Shown: piece by piece, positions 29,755-39,124 of the stretch
How positions within the stretch are numbered: the first letter of the stretch is position 1
Layout: each line of letters begins with the position of its first letter
Assembly (NCBI RefSeq): GCF_025753855.1
Contig: NZ_JAOWPT010000005.1
Location: 419,391-483,390, forward strand
Source: Mesorhizobium sp. ZC-5
GTDB taxonomy: Bacteria; Pseudomonadota; Alphaproteobacteria; Rhizobiales; Rhizobiaceae
DNA: 64,000 nucleotides
Direction: 5' to 3'
Translations under genes and position numbers: made by a program
Notes under the pieces: generated by a model
Told to the model about the DNA's origin: nothing
Databases searched by the model: none
What the model saw: only the letters and a program-made list of their open reading frames with translations

Positions 29755-31770
29755 CTACTCCGAGGTGGCGTCCATCGCCGCGTCCAATCCGGCGCCCATC
29801 GTGGCGCGTACCGGAGCCGGCCATGGAGTCGTGTGGTTGTCGATGCGCATCTGGAAGATGAAATAGGTCGGAGAACAGAAACCGATGCCCTTGACCTTGG
29901 CGATGCCCGGCGTATCCGGCGGTAGCGACTGGCACATAAAATCCTCGCGGCAGAAATGCTCGGCCGAGCAGGCGGGGCGGTTGCCGCGGTTGACGGCGCC
30001 GCCGAGGCACTGGTCGAAATTGTTGGTGGCGACGCAGATGTCGAACTTCTTGCCACCGACAAGGCCGCAGATTTCGCGCGGCATCGGCTTGCCGGCCTTG
30101 AAGTTGGCGAAGCTGCGGTCCTTCTCGTCGCAGCCGCGGTAGGCAAGGCCGGCGGGCACGCCGATCTTGGGCGGGCGGCAGGTGTAGCCGGTGCGGCTGA
30201 TGGCCGGCGAAAACGCCGCGAACTGGCCGGTGATTTTGTAACGATCGTTGTACGGTTCAGCCGCGTTGGAGGCGATCTCGCCGCTGAGGCAGGGATGGCC
30301 GGAAAACATCGCGTCCGAATCCTTGGGCAGCAAGCATTGCGCGAGCTTCATGCGCACGCCGGTGGCCGTCGCCAGCGGCGTGCAGACAGTGCCGCCGCCG
30401 CATTGCCAGTTTTCGCCGAAGTGCTTAGCGTCGTCCGGCATGAAACACGGCATGCCGGCGCCGGCCGGCCGATAGGCGACCTCGCCCTCCCAGCTTGCCG
30501 GCGGCGCCGACGACAGCGGCCGGAAACGGTTCGGCTCGCTGTCCGACGCCACCGCGCGCACATAGGCCTGGCGACGCGAGATCTCGGCGGCCAGATGCGG
30601 AGAGATGCCGACCTCGATGCGGTTGAGCGGCGAGGTCGACGTGTCGTCGAGGCCGATGAAATGGAAACCGGCGGTCGAACCGGACTGGTGGCAGCCCTGG
30701 CAGGCGCCGTTGTCCAGCCGTTCGATCAACGCTTCCGGCGAGCGGACAAGTTGCGCCGCGGAAAAATCCAGCCCGGCGAAATCCTCGGGCTTGAACAGCG
30801 GCGTGAACGGATGATTGGCTTGCCTGACGCTGCCGAAGGTGGAGAAGGAGATCACCTTGCGCGCCAGGAACGCATCCGGGATCTCGTAGACGCCGCGATC
30901 GATCGCTGCGAGGTTGCCGGCGACATAGTCCGCCAGTTGTTTCTTCAGTCCGGCATTTGCGACAAGCTTGGCCGCATCGGGCGTGTTTTCGAGCGGCCTT
31001 TCGGTGACGGTGCCGCCATCGATGCCGAAGATGCGCATCAGATAGGCCGCCTGGCCGCCGAACTGCGTTTCCTGGCCGGACGGAAAGCGCACCACCTGGG
31101 CATTGAGTTCTAGCTGCTTGAAGGTCAGATCGGACGGGTCGGCAGGCCCGCCGGCGAGCCAGCCGGCGTCGACGCTTTCATCGACCTGCGGCGACCACAG
31201 CCCGGCGACACCGGTGCAGCCGCCGTCGGCGTCCGTCGCCGCCGAATAGACGGCGTTGAAATTGAACGGCATGCGCGAAGCGAGCCGCCGCTTGCCGCGC
31301 TTGAAGTCGTAGGCGAGCCGGTAGATGAAGCGCACCTCGCCGCAGCCGGTTTCGCCGCGCAACGCCGCGAAATCACGGCGGTCGAGCCGGTTGACGACGC
31401 CGACCAACCGCAGCCGGGCGGCTTCGGTCTTCAGCCAGCGCATGTCCATGACGCGGCCGACATTGTCGGCGGTCACCTCGTGCAGCGGCCGTCCTCCCGC
31501 CTTCATCTCGGCGCGCAGCGCTGCAATGTCCGCGTCGATCGTATCGACGATCGCGCGATAGGCCGGGGCTTTCTCGTAGAGGCTCTTCAGGTTGCCGTCG
31601 CCGCCATCGCCGAACAGGCCCTGGAATCCGTAGCCGCGCTTTTCCAGCACGGCGAGGACGGCGGGATCGTCGACATGAATAACGGGGCTTCCGCCTTCCA
31701 CGCGCGCCGCAGCGATCCCTGTCAGCAGACAGATCAGGATGCCGAAAACAGCGCCAAACCGGCGAGCCAT
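29755..31770 (-). CDS. Exported cysteine-rich protein with a single CxxCH haem motif
   Basis: No named family recognised. The 671-residue protein has a signal peptide (residues 1-22, LICLLTGIAAARVEG) and a mature region in two parts. The N-terminal half has strand/helix content with MPFNFNAVYSAATDADGGC and few cysteines. Near residue 350 is CQGCH, a c-type haem attachment motif, followed by a half with about 18 cysteines spaced for disulphides (WQCGGGTVC, HFCREDFMC). It lies two bases downstream of nnrD and may be periplasmic or extracellular. Function unknown; redox use is an inference. Confidence 0.8.
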   Translation of the reverse strand: MARRFGAVFGILICLLTGIAAARVEGGSPVIHVDDPAVLAVLEKRGYGFQGLFGDGGDGNLKSLYEKAPAYRAIVDTIDADIAALRAEMKAGGRPLHEVTADNVGRVMDMRWLKTEAARLRLVGVVNRLDRRDFAALRGETGCGEVRFIYRLAYDFKRGKRRLASRMPFNFNAVYSAATDADGGCTGVAGLWSPQVDESVDAGWLAGGPADPSDLTFKQLELNAQVVRFPSGQETQFGGQAAYLMRIFGIDGGTVTERPLENTPDAAKLVANAGLKKQLADYVAGNLAAIDRGVYEIPDAFLARKVISFSTFGSVRQANHPFTPLFKPEDFAGLDFSAAQLVRSPEALIERLDNGACQGCHQSGSTAGFHFIGLDDTSTSPLNRIEVGISPHLAAEISRRQAYVRAVASDSEPNRFRPLSSAPPASWEGEVAYRPAGAGMPCFMPDDAKHFGENWQCGGGTVCTPLATATGVRMKLAQCLLPKDSDAMFSGHPCLSGEIASNAAEPYNDRYKITGQFAAFSPAISRTGYTCRPPKIGVPAGLAYRGCDEKDRSFANFKAGKPMPREICGLVGGKKFDICVATNNFDQCLGGAVNRGNRPACSAEHFCREDFMCQSLPPDTPGIAKVKGIGFCSPTYFIFQMRIDNHTTPWPAPVRATMGAGLDAAMDATSE

Positions 31771-31772
31771 GC

Positions 31773-33293
31773 CTAAAAAACCCCTGCCCGGTTCTTTCTT
31801 CCGAAAAGATCGCGCAGCACGGGCAACAACGCAAGCGGCAGGTCTTCGGCGATCAGTCCGGGTCCGAAGCGGCGTGCCGCTTCGGCATGCAGCCAGACCG
31901 CGGCACTCGCTGCCTCGAACGCCGGCATCTTCTGGGCAAGCAGCGCGGCGATGATTCCCGACAGGATATCGCCGGAGCCGGCAGTCGCCAGCAGGGGCGT
32001 GCCGTTGCCGTTGATCGCCGCACGCCCGTCCGGCGCGGCGATCACCGTGTCGGGTCCCTTGTAGACGATCGTCGCATTGGCCCGTTTCGCCGCCGCACGT
32101 GCCCTCTCCACTTTCGACGGGATTTCGCCGGCCGTGAGATCCGGAAACAGCCGGGCGAACTCGCCCTCATGCGGAGTGATGACGATTGCCGGCGCGCAGT
32201 CGATCCGTGCCGCGGCGAAAAATTCCTCCGCGATGCGCGAAAAGACCGTGATCGCGTCGGCGTCGCAGACAATGCCCTTCACGATGCCGGCCGCGCCGGC
32301 GATCATCTGCAGGCCGAAGTCGCCGACCTTGTTGTGCGTGCCGAGGCCGGGACCGAACACCAGCGAGCGCGGTTTGCGTTCGGCAAGGAATTCCTGGACG
32401 TCTTCGAGACTGTCGGTCTTGCGCAGGATGGTCGAGGTGAGATGCATGGCGTTCACCGCCAGCGCATTGGCCGGCGAAAGCACCGTAACCGCCCCTGCCC
32501 CCGCCCGCGCCGCAGCCATCGCGGAAAGCCGCGCCGCACCGGTCGAGGCCGGACCACCCGAAAAGACGCCGACATGGCCGCGTAAATATTTGTGCGAGTC
32601 CAAATCCGGCACCGGAAATTCTCCGATCCAAAGATCCGGAGCGTCTTCGAAGCAGGAAGGGCCGATCGTTTCGAGCACGTCCGCGGCGATGCCGATATCG
32701 GCGACGATCGTTTCGCCGCAGAAGGCGCGTCCGGGATAAAGCAGGTGCCCCGGCTTCTTGCGGAAGAAGGTGACCGTGACATCGGCCTTTATCGCGGCCC
32801 CCAGTACCGTACCGCTCTCGCCCGAAACGCCCGACGGCAGATCGACCGCAACCACCGGCACCCCGGCGTCGGCAACATCTTCGACGACGCGGGCATAGTC
32901 GCCCTCCAGCGGTTTCGACAGGCCGGCTCCGAATAGTGCATCGACGACCAGCGTGCCCGGTTCGGCATGAAATTCGCCAAGCTGTCGCGCAGGCAAGGTG
33001 CAGGCGTCGGCGGCCAGCGCGGCGTCGGTGCCAGCCTTCGGCGCTTGCGACCTCCACAACCGCACGTCGACACCCGATTGCCCGAGTAGGGATGCGATCA
33101 CATAGCCGTCGCCGCCATTGTTGCCGGGACCGCACAGCACGTCGACATGGCTGGCGGTGGGAAAGCGTTCCAGGATCACGGCGGCCACGGCCCCGCCGGC
33201 CCGTTGCATCAAAGCATAGCCGCTGAAGCGGCCGCTCTCGATGGTCAGCCCGTCAGCCTCGGCCATTTCGTTCGGTGTCAGAAGTCGATGCAT
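31773..33293 (-). CDS. nnrD: Bifunctional NAD(P)H-hydrate epimerase / ADP-dependent dehydratase
   Basis: Repairs hydrated NADH and NADPH: the N-terminal YjeF domain epimerises R and S forms and the C-terminal domain dehydrates the S form. The 506-residue fusion shows LCGPGNNGGDGYVIA and the epimerase DALFGAGLSKPLEG in residues 50-135, then the kinase-like half with VFGPGLGTHNKVGD, VITPHEGEFARLFP and ATAGSGDILSGIIAALL. It is divergent from glnB. The gene name nnrD is used here for the fused nnrE-nnrD protein. Confidence 0.96.
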   Translation of the reverse strand: MHRLLTPNEMAEADGLTIESGRFSGYALMQRAGGAVAAVILERFPTASHVDVLCGPGNNGGDGYVIASLLGQSGVDVRLWRSQAPKAGTDAALAADACTLPARQLGEFHAEPGTLVVDALFGAGLSKPLEGDYARVVEDVADAGVPVVAVDLPSGVSGESGTVLGAAIKADVTVTFFRKKPGHLLYPGRAFCGETIVADIGIAADVLETIGPSCFEDAPDLWIGEFPVPDLDSHKYLRGHVGVFSGGPASTGAARLSAMAAARAGAGAVTVLSPANALAVNAMHLTSTILRKTDSLEDVQEFLAERKPRSLVFGPGLGTHNKVGDFGLQMIAGAAGIVKGIVCDADAITVFSRIAEEFFAAARIDCAPAIVITPHEGEFARLFPDLTAGEIPSKVERARAAAKRANATIVYKGPDTVIAAPDGRAAINGNGTPLLATAGSGDILSGIIAALLAQKMPAFEAASAAVWLHAEAARRFGPGLIAEDLPLALLPVLRDLFGRKNRAGVF

Positions 33294-33656
33294 GATGACA
33301 GCCGCCTGCTTTCATCTTGCGGTAGCACATTCGCGCGAATGTCGGAATCGGCAGCCGGCCGGAGAAATACATCTTGCCCCACGCGTGGGCGCAGCCGTCG
33401 TCATTTGCCCATATTTCGGTCAGCATGCACAAAAATTAGCCAAAGCGCCGGAACCCATGCTCATGCATATGAATTGAGAAAACACAAGGAAAGGCCGCCA
33501 ACGACGCCAAAACGCGACCGGAAAACAAACTTCCGCCGGCCAAACCGTTTCCGTGCAAAATTGCTGCGAATGCATGTGATTGGCACACTTCGTGCTAGAT
33601 GAAGAGCGAAACGGGGTCTTCGCACCTCGTTTTTGTCCAGAGGAGGCCATTTTTGA
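33294..33656. other. Intergenic region between nnrD and glnB
   Basis: This 363-base gap between divergent genes holds the sigma-54 promoter at 33581-33596. Further upstream, TGCACAAAAATTAGCC (33426-33441) may include a half-site for NtrC, but the match to TGCACC-N5-GGTGCA is poor. I see no gene. Confidence 0.5.
33581..33596 (+). promoter_or_regulatory. Sigma-54 promoter of glnBA
   Basis: TGGCACACTTCGTGCT keeps the GG and GC of the -24/-12 elements at the right spacing (consensus TGGCACG-N4-TTGC) and departs at three positions. It would start transcription about 50 bases before glnB, consistent with NtrC control of this pair. Confidence 0.65.
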
Positions 33657-33995
<339 letters not shown>

Positions 33996-34045
33996 CCCGC
34001 GACAACCGGGTTCTTTCCAAACGTCATCACACAGGGAAACGCACA

Positions 34046-35455
34046 ATGACGACAGCCAAAGACATCATGAAGCAGATCAAGGACAACGACGTGAAATTCG
34101 TCGACCTGCGCTTCACCGATCCGAAGGGCAAGCTGCAGCACGTGACGATGGACGTCGTCGAGGTCGAGGAAGACATGTTCGCCGACGGCGTCATGTTCGA
34201 CGGCTCCTCGATCGCCGGCTGGAAGGCCATCAACGAAAGCGACATGGTGCTGATGCCCGACACCGAGACGGCCCACATGGACCCGTTCTTCGCCCAGTCG
34301 ACCATGGTCATCCTGTGCGACATCCTCGATCCGGTCTCCGGCGAAGCCTACAACCGCGATCCGCGCGGCACCGCCAAGAAGGCCGAAGCCTACATGAAGG
34401 CCGAAGGCATCGGCGACACCATCTATGTCGGCCCAGAAGCCGAGTTCTTCGTCTTCGACGACGTCAAGTACAAGGCCGACCCCTACAACACCGGGTTCAA
34501 GCTGGACTCGACCGAGCTGCCGTCCAACGACGACACCGATTACGAGACCGGCAACATGGGTCACCGCCCGCGTATCAAGGGCGGCTACTTCCCGGTGCCG
34601 CCGATCGATTCGGCGCAGGACATGCGTTCCGAGATGCTGACCGTGCTCACCGAGATGGGCGTGCGCGTCGAGAAGCATCACCATGAGGTGGCGGCCGCCC
34701 AGCACGAGCTCGGCATCAAGTTCGACACGCTGGTCCGCAACGCCGACAAGATGCTGATCTACAAGTACGTCGTGCACCAGGTCGCCAACGCCTACGGCAA
34801 GACGGCGACCTTCATGCCGAAGCCGGTGTTCGGCGACAACGGCTCGGGCATGCATGTGCACCAGTCGATCTGGAAGGGCGGCAAGCCGACCTTTGCCGGC
34901 AATGAATATGCCGGCCTGTCGGAAAGCTGCCTGTTCTACATCGGCGGCATCATCAAGCACGCCAAGGCGATCAACGCCTTCACCAACCCGCTGACCAACT
35001 CCTACAAGCGGCTGGTGCCAGGCTATGAGGCGCCGGTGCTGCTCGCCTATTCGGCGCGCAACCGTTCGGCCTCCTGCCGCATTCCGTTCGGCTCGTCGCC
35101 GAAATCGAAGCGCGTCGAGGTGCGCTTCCCCGATCCGGGCGCCAATCCCTATCTCGCTTTCGCGGCCATGCTGATGGCCGGCCTCGACGGGATCAAGAAC
35201 AAGATCCACCCCGGCCAGCCGATGGACAAGGATCTCTATGACCTGCCGCCGAAGGAGCTGAAGAAGATCCCGACTGTCTGCGGCAGCTTGCGCGAAGCCC
35301 TGCAAAGCCTCGACAAGGACCGCGGCTTCCTGAAGGCCGGCGGTGTCTTCGACGACGACCAGATCGACAGCTACATCGAGCTGAAGATGGCCGAGGTCAT
35401 GCGTTTCGAAATGACCCCGCACCCCGTCGAATACGACATGTACTATTCGGTCTAA
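34046..35455 (+). CDS. glnA: Glutamine synthetase type I
   Basis: Makes glutamine from glutamate, ammonia and ATP as a dodecamer. The 469-residue protein has [11 protein letters not shown], the metal-binding [11 protein letters not shown], the [10 protein letters not shown] loop and the adenylylation tyrosine in DKDLYDLPP. It is controlled by GlnE adenylylation in the cytoplasm and lies 50 bases after glnB in one transcript ending at the terminator at 35490-35520. Confidence 0.98.
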   Translation: MTTAKDIMKQIKDNDVKFVDLRFTDPKGKLQHVTMDVVEVEEDMFADGVMFDGSSIAGWKAINESDMVLMPDTETAHMDPFFAQSTMVILCDILDPVSGEAYNRDPRGTAKKAEAYMKAEGIGDTIYVGPEAEFFVFDDVKYKADPYNTGFKLDSTELPSNDDTDYETGNMGHRPRIKGGYFPVPPIDSAQDMRSEMLTVLTEMGVRVEKHHHEVAAAQHELGIKFDTLVRNADKMLIYKYVVHQVANAYGKTATFMPKPVFGDNGSGMHVHQSIWKGGKPTFAGNEYAGLSESCLFYIGGIIKHAKAINAFTNPLTNSYKRLVPGYEAPVLLAYSARNRSASCRIPFGSSPKSKRVEVRFPDPGANPYLAFAAMLMAGLDGIKNKIHPGQPMDKDLYDLPPKELKKIPTVCGSLREALQSLDKDRGFLKAGGVFDDDQIDSYIELKMAEVMRFEMTPHPVEYDMYYSV

Positions 35456-35489
35456 GCGCGCATCACGCGCACCGAACCCGCAAAATAAA

Positions 35490-35520
35490 GACCCCGGCGC
35501 AAGACGCCGGGGCCTTTCAT
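35490..35520 (+). terminator. Terminator of glnBA
   Basis: CCCCGGCG and CGCCGGGG pair over eight bases around loop CAAGA and are followed by CCTTTCATTTTC, 35 bases past the glnA stop. Confidence 0.8.
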
Positions 35521-35558
35521 TTTCATCTGCTCGCGCAATCCTTGCGCGCGCCAAAGGG

Positions 35559-36419
35559 TCACTTCTTTGCAGCCTTGAGTTCCTTTTCAAACGCCGCGCG
35601 CGACGTCTCGACCAGCTTCCGCAGCATTGCCGGGTCGACGAAGGCATCGTCGGCGCCCGCGTCGCGTTTTGCCTTCCGGCCGAAAAGATCGACAAACTCG
35701 GGATGGGCCGGCAGCACGATGTCCGCTTTCGTGGACTGGAGCCGGTCGAAGCTCTTCCTGTAGTCCTCGACGATCGCGGGATGGCCCTTGTTGCCGACCA
35801 GTCTGTTTCCGGCAACGGTAAGGCTGCAGGGAAACACCACCTTCAGCGTGGCTTCTCCATGCCTGACGCTCGTGGCCCAGGTGGTGCAGCCCTTGGTATG
35901 GCCCGGCGTATGCATCGCCGTAAGCTCGACATTGCCAACCGAGACGATGTCGCCGTCCTTCAGCGCCCGATCCACCTTGACCGCCGGAAACCTGGTCGCG
36001 CCGTACTTGTTGTCACCCTCGTGCCTGCCTTTCTCCAGCGCGGAGCGCTCCTCTGCCATGGCCATCACCTGCGCGCCCGTATCGGCTTTCAGTTGTGCAA
36101 TTCCCGCCGCGTGGTCGAAATGGGCGTGGCTATTGATGATGATCTCCACATCCTCGAGCCTGAACCCCAGCGACTGGATGTTCTGCTCGATGGGTTCGAC
36201 ATTTTCCTTCAGCGTGCCGTCGAGGAGGATCCCCTTGTCGCCCGACACGATCAGGTACGACGCCAGCCCCTTGGTCCCGACATAGTAGATGCCGTCCACG
36301 ATCTCGAACGGTTCAGTCGGCTCAGCCCACGCGGCGGGCTGTTGCGCCCTGGCGGCGGACGCCGACATCGCGATGGCCGTAGCGCACAGGCGGGCAGCGA
36401 ATGCCAAGATTTTTCTCAT
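35559..36419 (-). CDS. Subclass B3-type metallo-beta-lactamase
   Basis: The 286-residue protein has a signal peptide (residues 1-25, ending ARAQQ) and the metallo-beta-lactamase fold with both zinc sites: HAHFDH (His116-x-His118-x-Asp120-His121), His196 in HTPGHTKG and His263 in LPAHPEF. The segment CSLTVAGNRLV and the DYRKSFDRL helix fit subclass B3. It probably hydrolyses beta-lactams in the periplasm, but B3-like folds include other hydrolases, so activity is inferred. It is divergent from an AmpR-like regulator, which supports a beta-lactam role. Confidence 0.87.
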   Translation of the reverse strand: MRKILAFAARLCATAIAMSASAARAQQPAAWAEPTEPFEIVDGIYYVGTKGLASYLIVSGDKGILLDGTLKENVEPIEQNIQSLGFRLEDVEIIINSHAHFDHAAGIAQLKADTGAQVMAMAEERSALEKGRHEGDNKYGATRFPAVKVDRALKDGDIVSVGNVELTAMHTPGHTKGCTTWATSVRHGEATLKVVFPCSLTVAGNRLVGNKGHPAIVEDYRKSFDRLQSTKADIVLPAHPEFVDLFGRKAKRDAGADDAFVDPAMLRKLVETSRAAFEKELKAAKK

Positions 36420-36521
36420 GTCTTTCAGTCTCCTCGATAGTCGTCAATTTTGCCTTGGGGGCGGCGACGACTGGTAATCGCCCTGCCCCACAGCTACAAA
36501 CGATGATATCTCAAGCGGGAC

Positions 36522-36535
36522 ATTAGAAAATTTAG
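36522..36535. promoter_or_regulatory. Candidate LysR/AmpR-type box in the divergent promoter
   Basis: ATTAGAAAATTTAG in the 124-base gap between the divergent genes contains a T-N11-A pattern; AAATTTAG also resembles the AmpR box as I remember it from enterobacteria. It lies just upstream of the regulator start, where autorepression is usual. Confidence 0.4.
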
Positions 36536-36543
36536 GGTGCATC

Positions 36544-37434
36544 ATGGACAGGCCTCGACTTCCGCTCAATGCGCTGCGGGCTTTCGAGGCATCTGCCCGG
36601 CATCTCAGCTTCACCCGCGCGGCGATCGAACTCTGCGTGACACAGGCGGCAGTAAGCCACCAGGTGAAACATCTCGAGGAAATGCTGAACGTTTCGCTGT
36701 TCCGACGCCTGCCTCGCGGCCTGATGGTCACGGAGGAAGGCCAGGCGCTGCTGCCGGTGGTGCGTGATTCCTTCGACCGTATCGGTGACGTGCTCGACCG
36801 TTTCGAGGACGGCCACGTCCGCGAAGTGCTGACGCTCGGCGCCGTCGGGACCTTTGCCGTGGGCTGGCTTCTGCCGCGCCTCGAAACCTTCAAGAACGAG
36901 GCGCCGTTCGTCGACCTCAGGCTCTCGACCAACAACAATCGCGTCGACATCGCCGCCGAGGGGCTCGATTATGCAATCCGCTTTGGGTCCGGCGCCTGGC
37001 ACGGGCTGGATGCAATGGAACTGTTCGGAGCGCCGCTCTCGGTGCTTTGCACGCCCGAAATCGCGGCGGGGATTTCTTTGCCCGAGGACGTTGCCCGGCA
37101 AACGCTGCTTCGGTCCTATCGAAGCGACGAATGGTCCGGCTGGTTTGCCGCCGCCGGCCTGAAGAGCCCGCCGTCGCCATTGCGTGGAATGGTCTTCGAT
37201 TCCTCGCTCACGATGATGGAAGCCGCCGTCCAGGGCGTCGGCATCGCACTCGCACCGCCCCTCATGTTTGCGCGGCTGCTTGCGACAGGCGCGATCGTCC
37301 AGCCTTTCGCCACCTCGATCTCAACGGGGAGTTACTGGCTGACAAAGCTGCAGACCAAGAGCACCACAGGCGCCATGGACGCGTTCAGGTCCTGGCTCCT
37401 GCAACAGGTGGCGGCGGCAAATCCCTCCGGCTAG
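36544..37434 (+). CDS. ampR: AmpR-like LysR family regulator
   Basis: The 296-residue protein has a winged helix (PLNALRAFEASARHLSFTRA, VTQAAVSHQVKHLEE) and a substrate-binding domain that follows AmpR closely: VGTFAVGWLLPRL, STNNNRVDIAAEGLDYAIRFG, GAWHGLDA, LLRSYRSDEWSGW, MVFDSSLTMMEAA and TSISTGSYWLTKLQ. AmpR senses muropeptides and activates beta-lactamase genes. The match includes the effector-site residues as far as I can align them by eye. It is divergent from the B3 beta-lactamase and ends at a terminator shared with glnII. Confidence 0.9.
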   Translation: MDRPRLPLNALRAFEASARHLSFTRAAIELCVTQAAVSHQVKHLEEMLNVSLFRRLPRGLMVTEEGQALLPVVRDSFDRIGDVLDRFEDGHVREVLTLGAVGTFAVGWLLPRLETFKNEAPFVDLRLSTNNNRVDIAAEGLDYAIRFGSGAWHGLDAMELFGAPLSVLCTPEIAAGISLPEDVARQTLLRSYRSDEWSGWFAAAGLKSPPSPLRGMVFDSSLTMMEAAVQGVGIALAPPLMFARLLATGAIVQPFATSISTGSYWLTKLQTKSTTGAMDAFRSWLLQQVAAANPSG

Positions 37435-37441
37435 CCAAAAG

Positions 37442-37468
37442 AAAACCCCGGCGTCGAGCCGGGGTTTT
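37442..37468. terminator. Bidirectional terminator between ampR and glnII
   Basis: A perfect 11-base-pair stem (AAAACCCCGGC / GCCGGGGTTTT) with loop GTCGA lies between the two convergent genes, with U tracts in both directions. Confidence 0.9.
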
Positions 37469-37494
37469 CAGTTCACGATCGGTGCCGTGCGCGC

Positions 37495-38535
37495 TTACGC
37501 GGCTGCCTTGTTCTCGGCGCCGAGCGGCACTTCCGAGATCGACTTCAGGATCTGCGAGGCGATCTGGTAAGGGTCGCCCTGCGAGTTCGGGCGGCGGTCT
37601 TCCAGGTATCCCCTGTAGCCGTTGTTGACGAAGGAGTGCGGCACGCGGATCGACGCGCCGCGGTCGGCCACGCCGTAGGAGAAGGTGTGGATCGACTGCG
37701 TCTCGTGCTTGCCGGTCAAGCGCATGTGGTTGTCCGGGCCGTAGACGGCGATGTGGTCGGCGCGGTTCTTCTCGAACGCCGCCATCAGCGCCTCGAAGTA
37801 TTCCTTGCCGCCGACTTCGCGCATATAGGCGGTCGAGAAATTGGCGTGCATGCCCGAGCCGTTCCAGTCGGTGTCGCCGAGCGGCTTGCAGTGGAACTCG
37901 ATGTCGATGCCGTACTTTTCGGTCAGCCGCAGCAGCAGGTAGCGCGCCATCCAGATCTGGTCGGCGGCCCGCTTCGAGCCCTTGCCGAAGATCTGGAACT
38001 CCCACTGGCCCTTGGCAACCTCGGCGTTGATGCCCTCATGGTTGATGCCGGCTGCCAGGCAAAGGTCGAGATGCTCCTCGACGATCTTGCGGGCAACGTC
38101 GCCGACGTTCTTGTAGCCGACGCCGGTGTAGTAAGGGCCCTGCGGCGCCGGATAGCCGGATTCGGGAAAGCCGAGCGGGCGGCCATCCTTGTAGAAGAAA
38201 TATTCCTGCTCGAAACCGAACCAAGCGCCCTCGTCGTCGAGAATGGTGGCGCGGCTGTTGGATTCATGCGGCGTGACGCCGTCCGGCATCATCACTTCGC
38301 ACATGACAAGCACGCCGTTGGTGCGGGCCGGATCGGGATAGAGCGCGACGGGCTTCAGCACGCAGTCCGACGAACGGCCCTCGGCCTGCATCGTCGAGGA
38401 TCCATCGAAGCCCCACAGCGGCAGTTGCTCCAGCGTCGGGAATTCGGCGAACTCCTTGACCTGCGTCTTGCCGCGCAAATTGGGAACAGGAGTGTATCCG
38501 TCCAGCCAGATATACTCGAGTTTGTATTTCGTCAT
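37495..38535 (-). CDS. glnII: Glutamine synthetase type II
   Basis: Octameric or decameric eukaryote-like glutamine synthetase found in rhizobia in addition to GlnA. The 346-residue protein has EYIWLDGYTPVPNLRGKT, the beta-grasp GFDGSSTMQAEGRSSD, GFEQEYFFYKDGRPLGFP and MHANFSTAYMRE. It lacks the GlnA adenylylation site. Its sigma-54 promoter is nearly perfect (38616-38631), so it is made under nitrogen limitation through NtrC. Confidence 0.97.
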   Translation of the reverse strand: MTKYKLEYIWLDGYTPVPNLRGKTQVKEFAEFPTLEQLPLWGFDGSSTMQAEGRSSDCVLKPVALYPDPARTNGVLVMCEVMMPDGVTPHESNSRATILDDEGAWFGFEQEYFFYKDGRPLGFPESGYPAPQGPYYTGVGYKNVGDVARKIVEEHLDLCLAAGINHEGINAEVAKGQWEFQIFGKGSKRAADQIWMARYLLLRLTEKYGIDIEFHCKPLGDTDWNGSGMHANFSTAYMREVGGKEYFEALMAAFEKNRADHIAVYGPDNHMRLTGKHETQSIHTFSYGVADRGASIRVPHSFVNNGYRGYLEDRRPNSQGDPYQIASQILKSISEVPLGAENKAAA

Positions 38536-38615
38536 TCTAACCTCTCATCGATGAGTGGAACGCAATGGGTTCCGATGCGTTCGACCACAAGCGGCCGATC
38601 TGCCGAACGATGACA

Positions 38616-38631
38616 AGCAATCAGCGTGCCA
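38616..38631 (-). promoter_or_regulatory. Sigma-54 promoter of glnII
   Basis: On the minus strand TGGCACGCTGATTGCT matches the consensus TGGCACG-N4-TTGC at every fixed position. Transcription would start about 70 bases upstream of the glnII start codon. Confidence 0.85.
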
Positions 38632-38832
38632 GTCGGCCGGCAGTTTGACACTTCGGAACAAGGATTCGCGCGGCCGATGCAAAGTTCTGCCATTCCACCA
38701 ATCAGGCGACGCCTCTGCACAATAAATAGTCAAATCATGATGCTAAAATAAGCATATTGCTCAAATCACTTGCAGCAACTATCTTGCGTTATACATGAAT
38801 CGGAAAGGCTCCGGTTTGGAAGGAAACCGACG

Positions 38833-39027
38833 ATGGATACGACCCAGCATCGCCAGTCGGCCCAGATCCTGACGTTCCCCACAGCAAAGCGCGCCGCTGC
38901 CAATAATTTGAGCAGGCAGGCCAAATTCGCGGCAGAGGTGGCGGCGTTGCGTTCGCAGAAGATCGTCAGCGGCGATGCATGGTATCACCAGGCGGCGATC
39001 GAGGAAGAAACCAGCATCAAGCAGTAG
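38833..39027 (+). CDS. DUF2735 family small protein
   Basis: The 64-residue product starts MDTTQHRQSAQILTFP after AAGGAAACCGACG and ends WYHQAAIEEETSIKQ. The ILTFP start and the WYHxAAIxEE end match DUF2735, a small rhizobial family that I know next to glnII. It is divergent from glnII across a 297-base gap, so it may share nitrogen control; no second sigma-54 promoter facing it was found. Function unknown. Confidence 0.8.
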   Translation: MDTTQHRQSAQILTFPTAKRAAANNLSRQAKFAAEVAALRSQKIVSGDAWYHQAAIEEETSIKQ

Positions 39028-39124
39028 GTGGATCGGCTAAGGCCGTTCGCGTTCGAAGCGGTCATGCGGCCTGCTGAAGGACGTCGATATTGTCTGGAGA
39101 GTTCGCTCCGCCTAGTCTGGTAAC

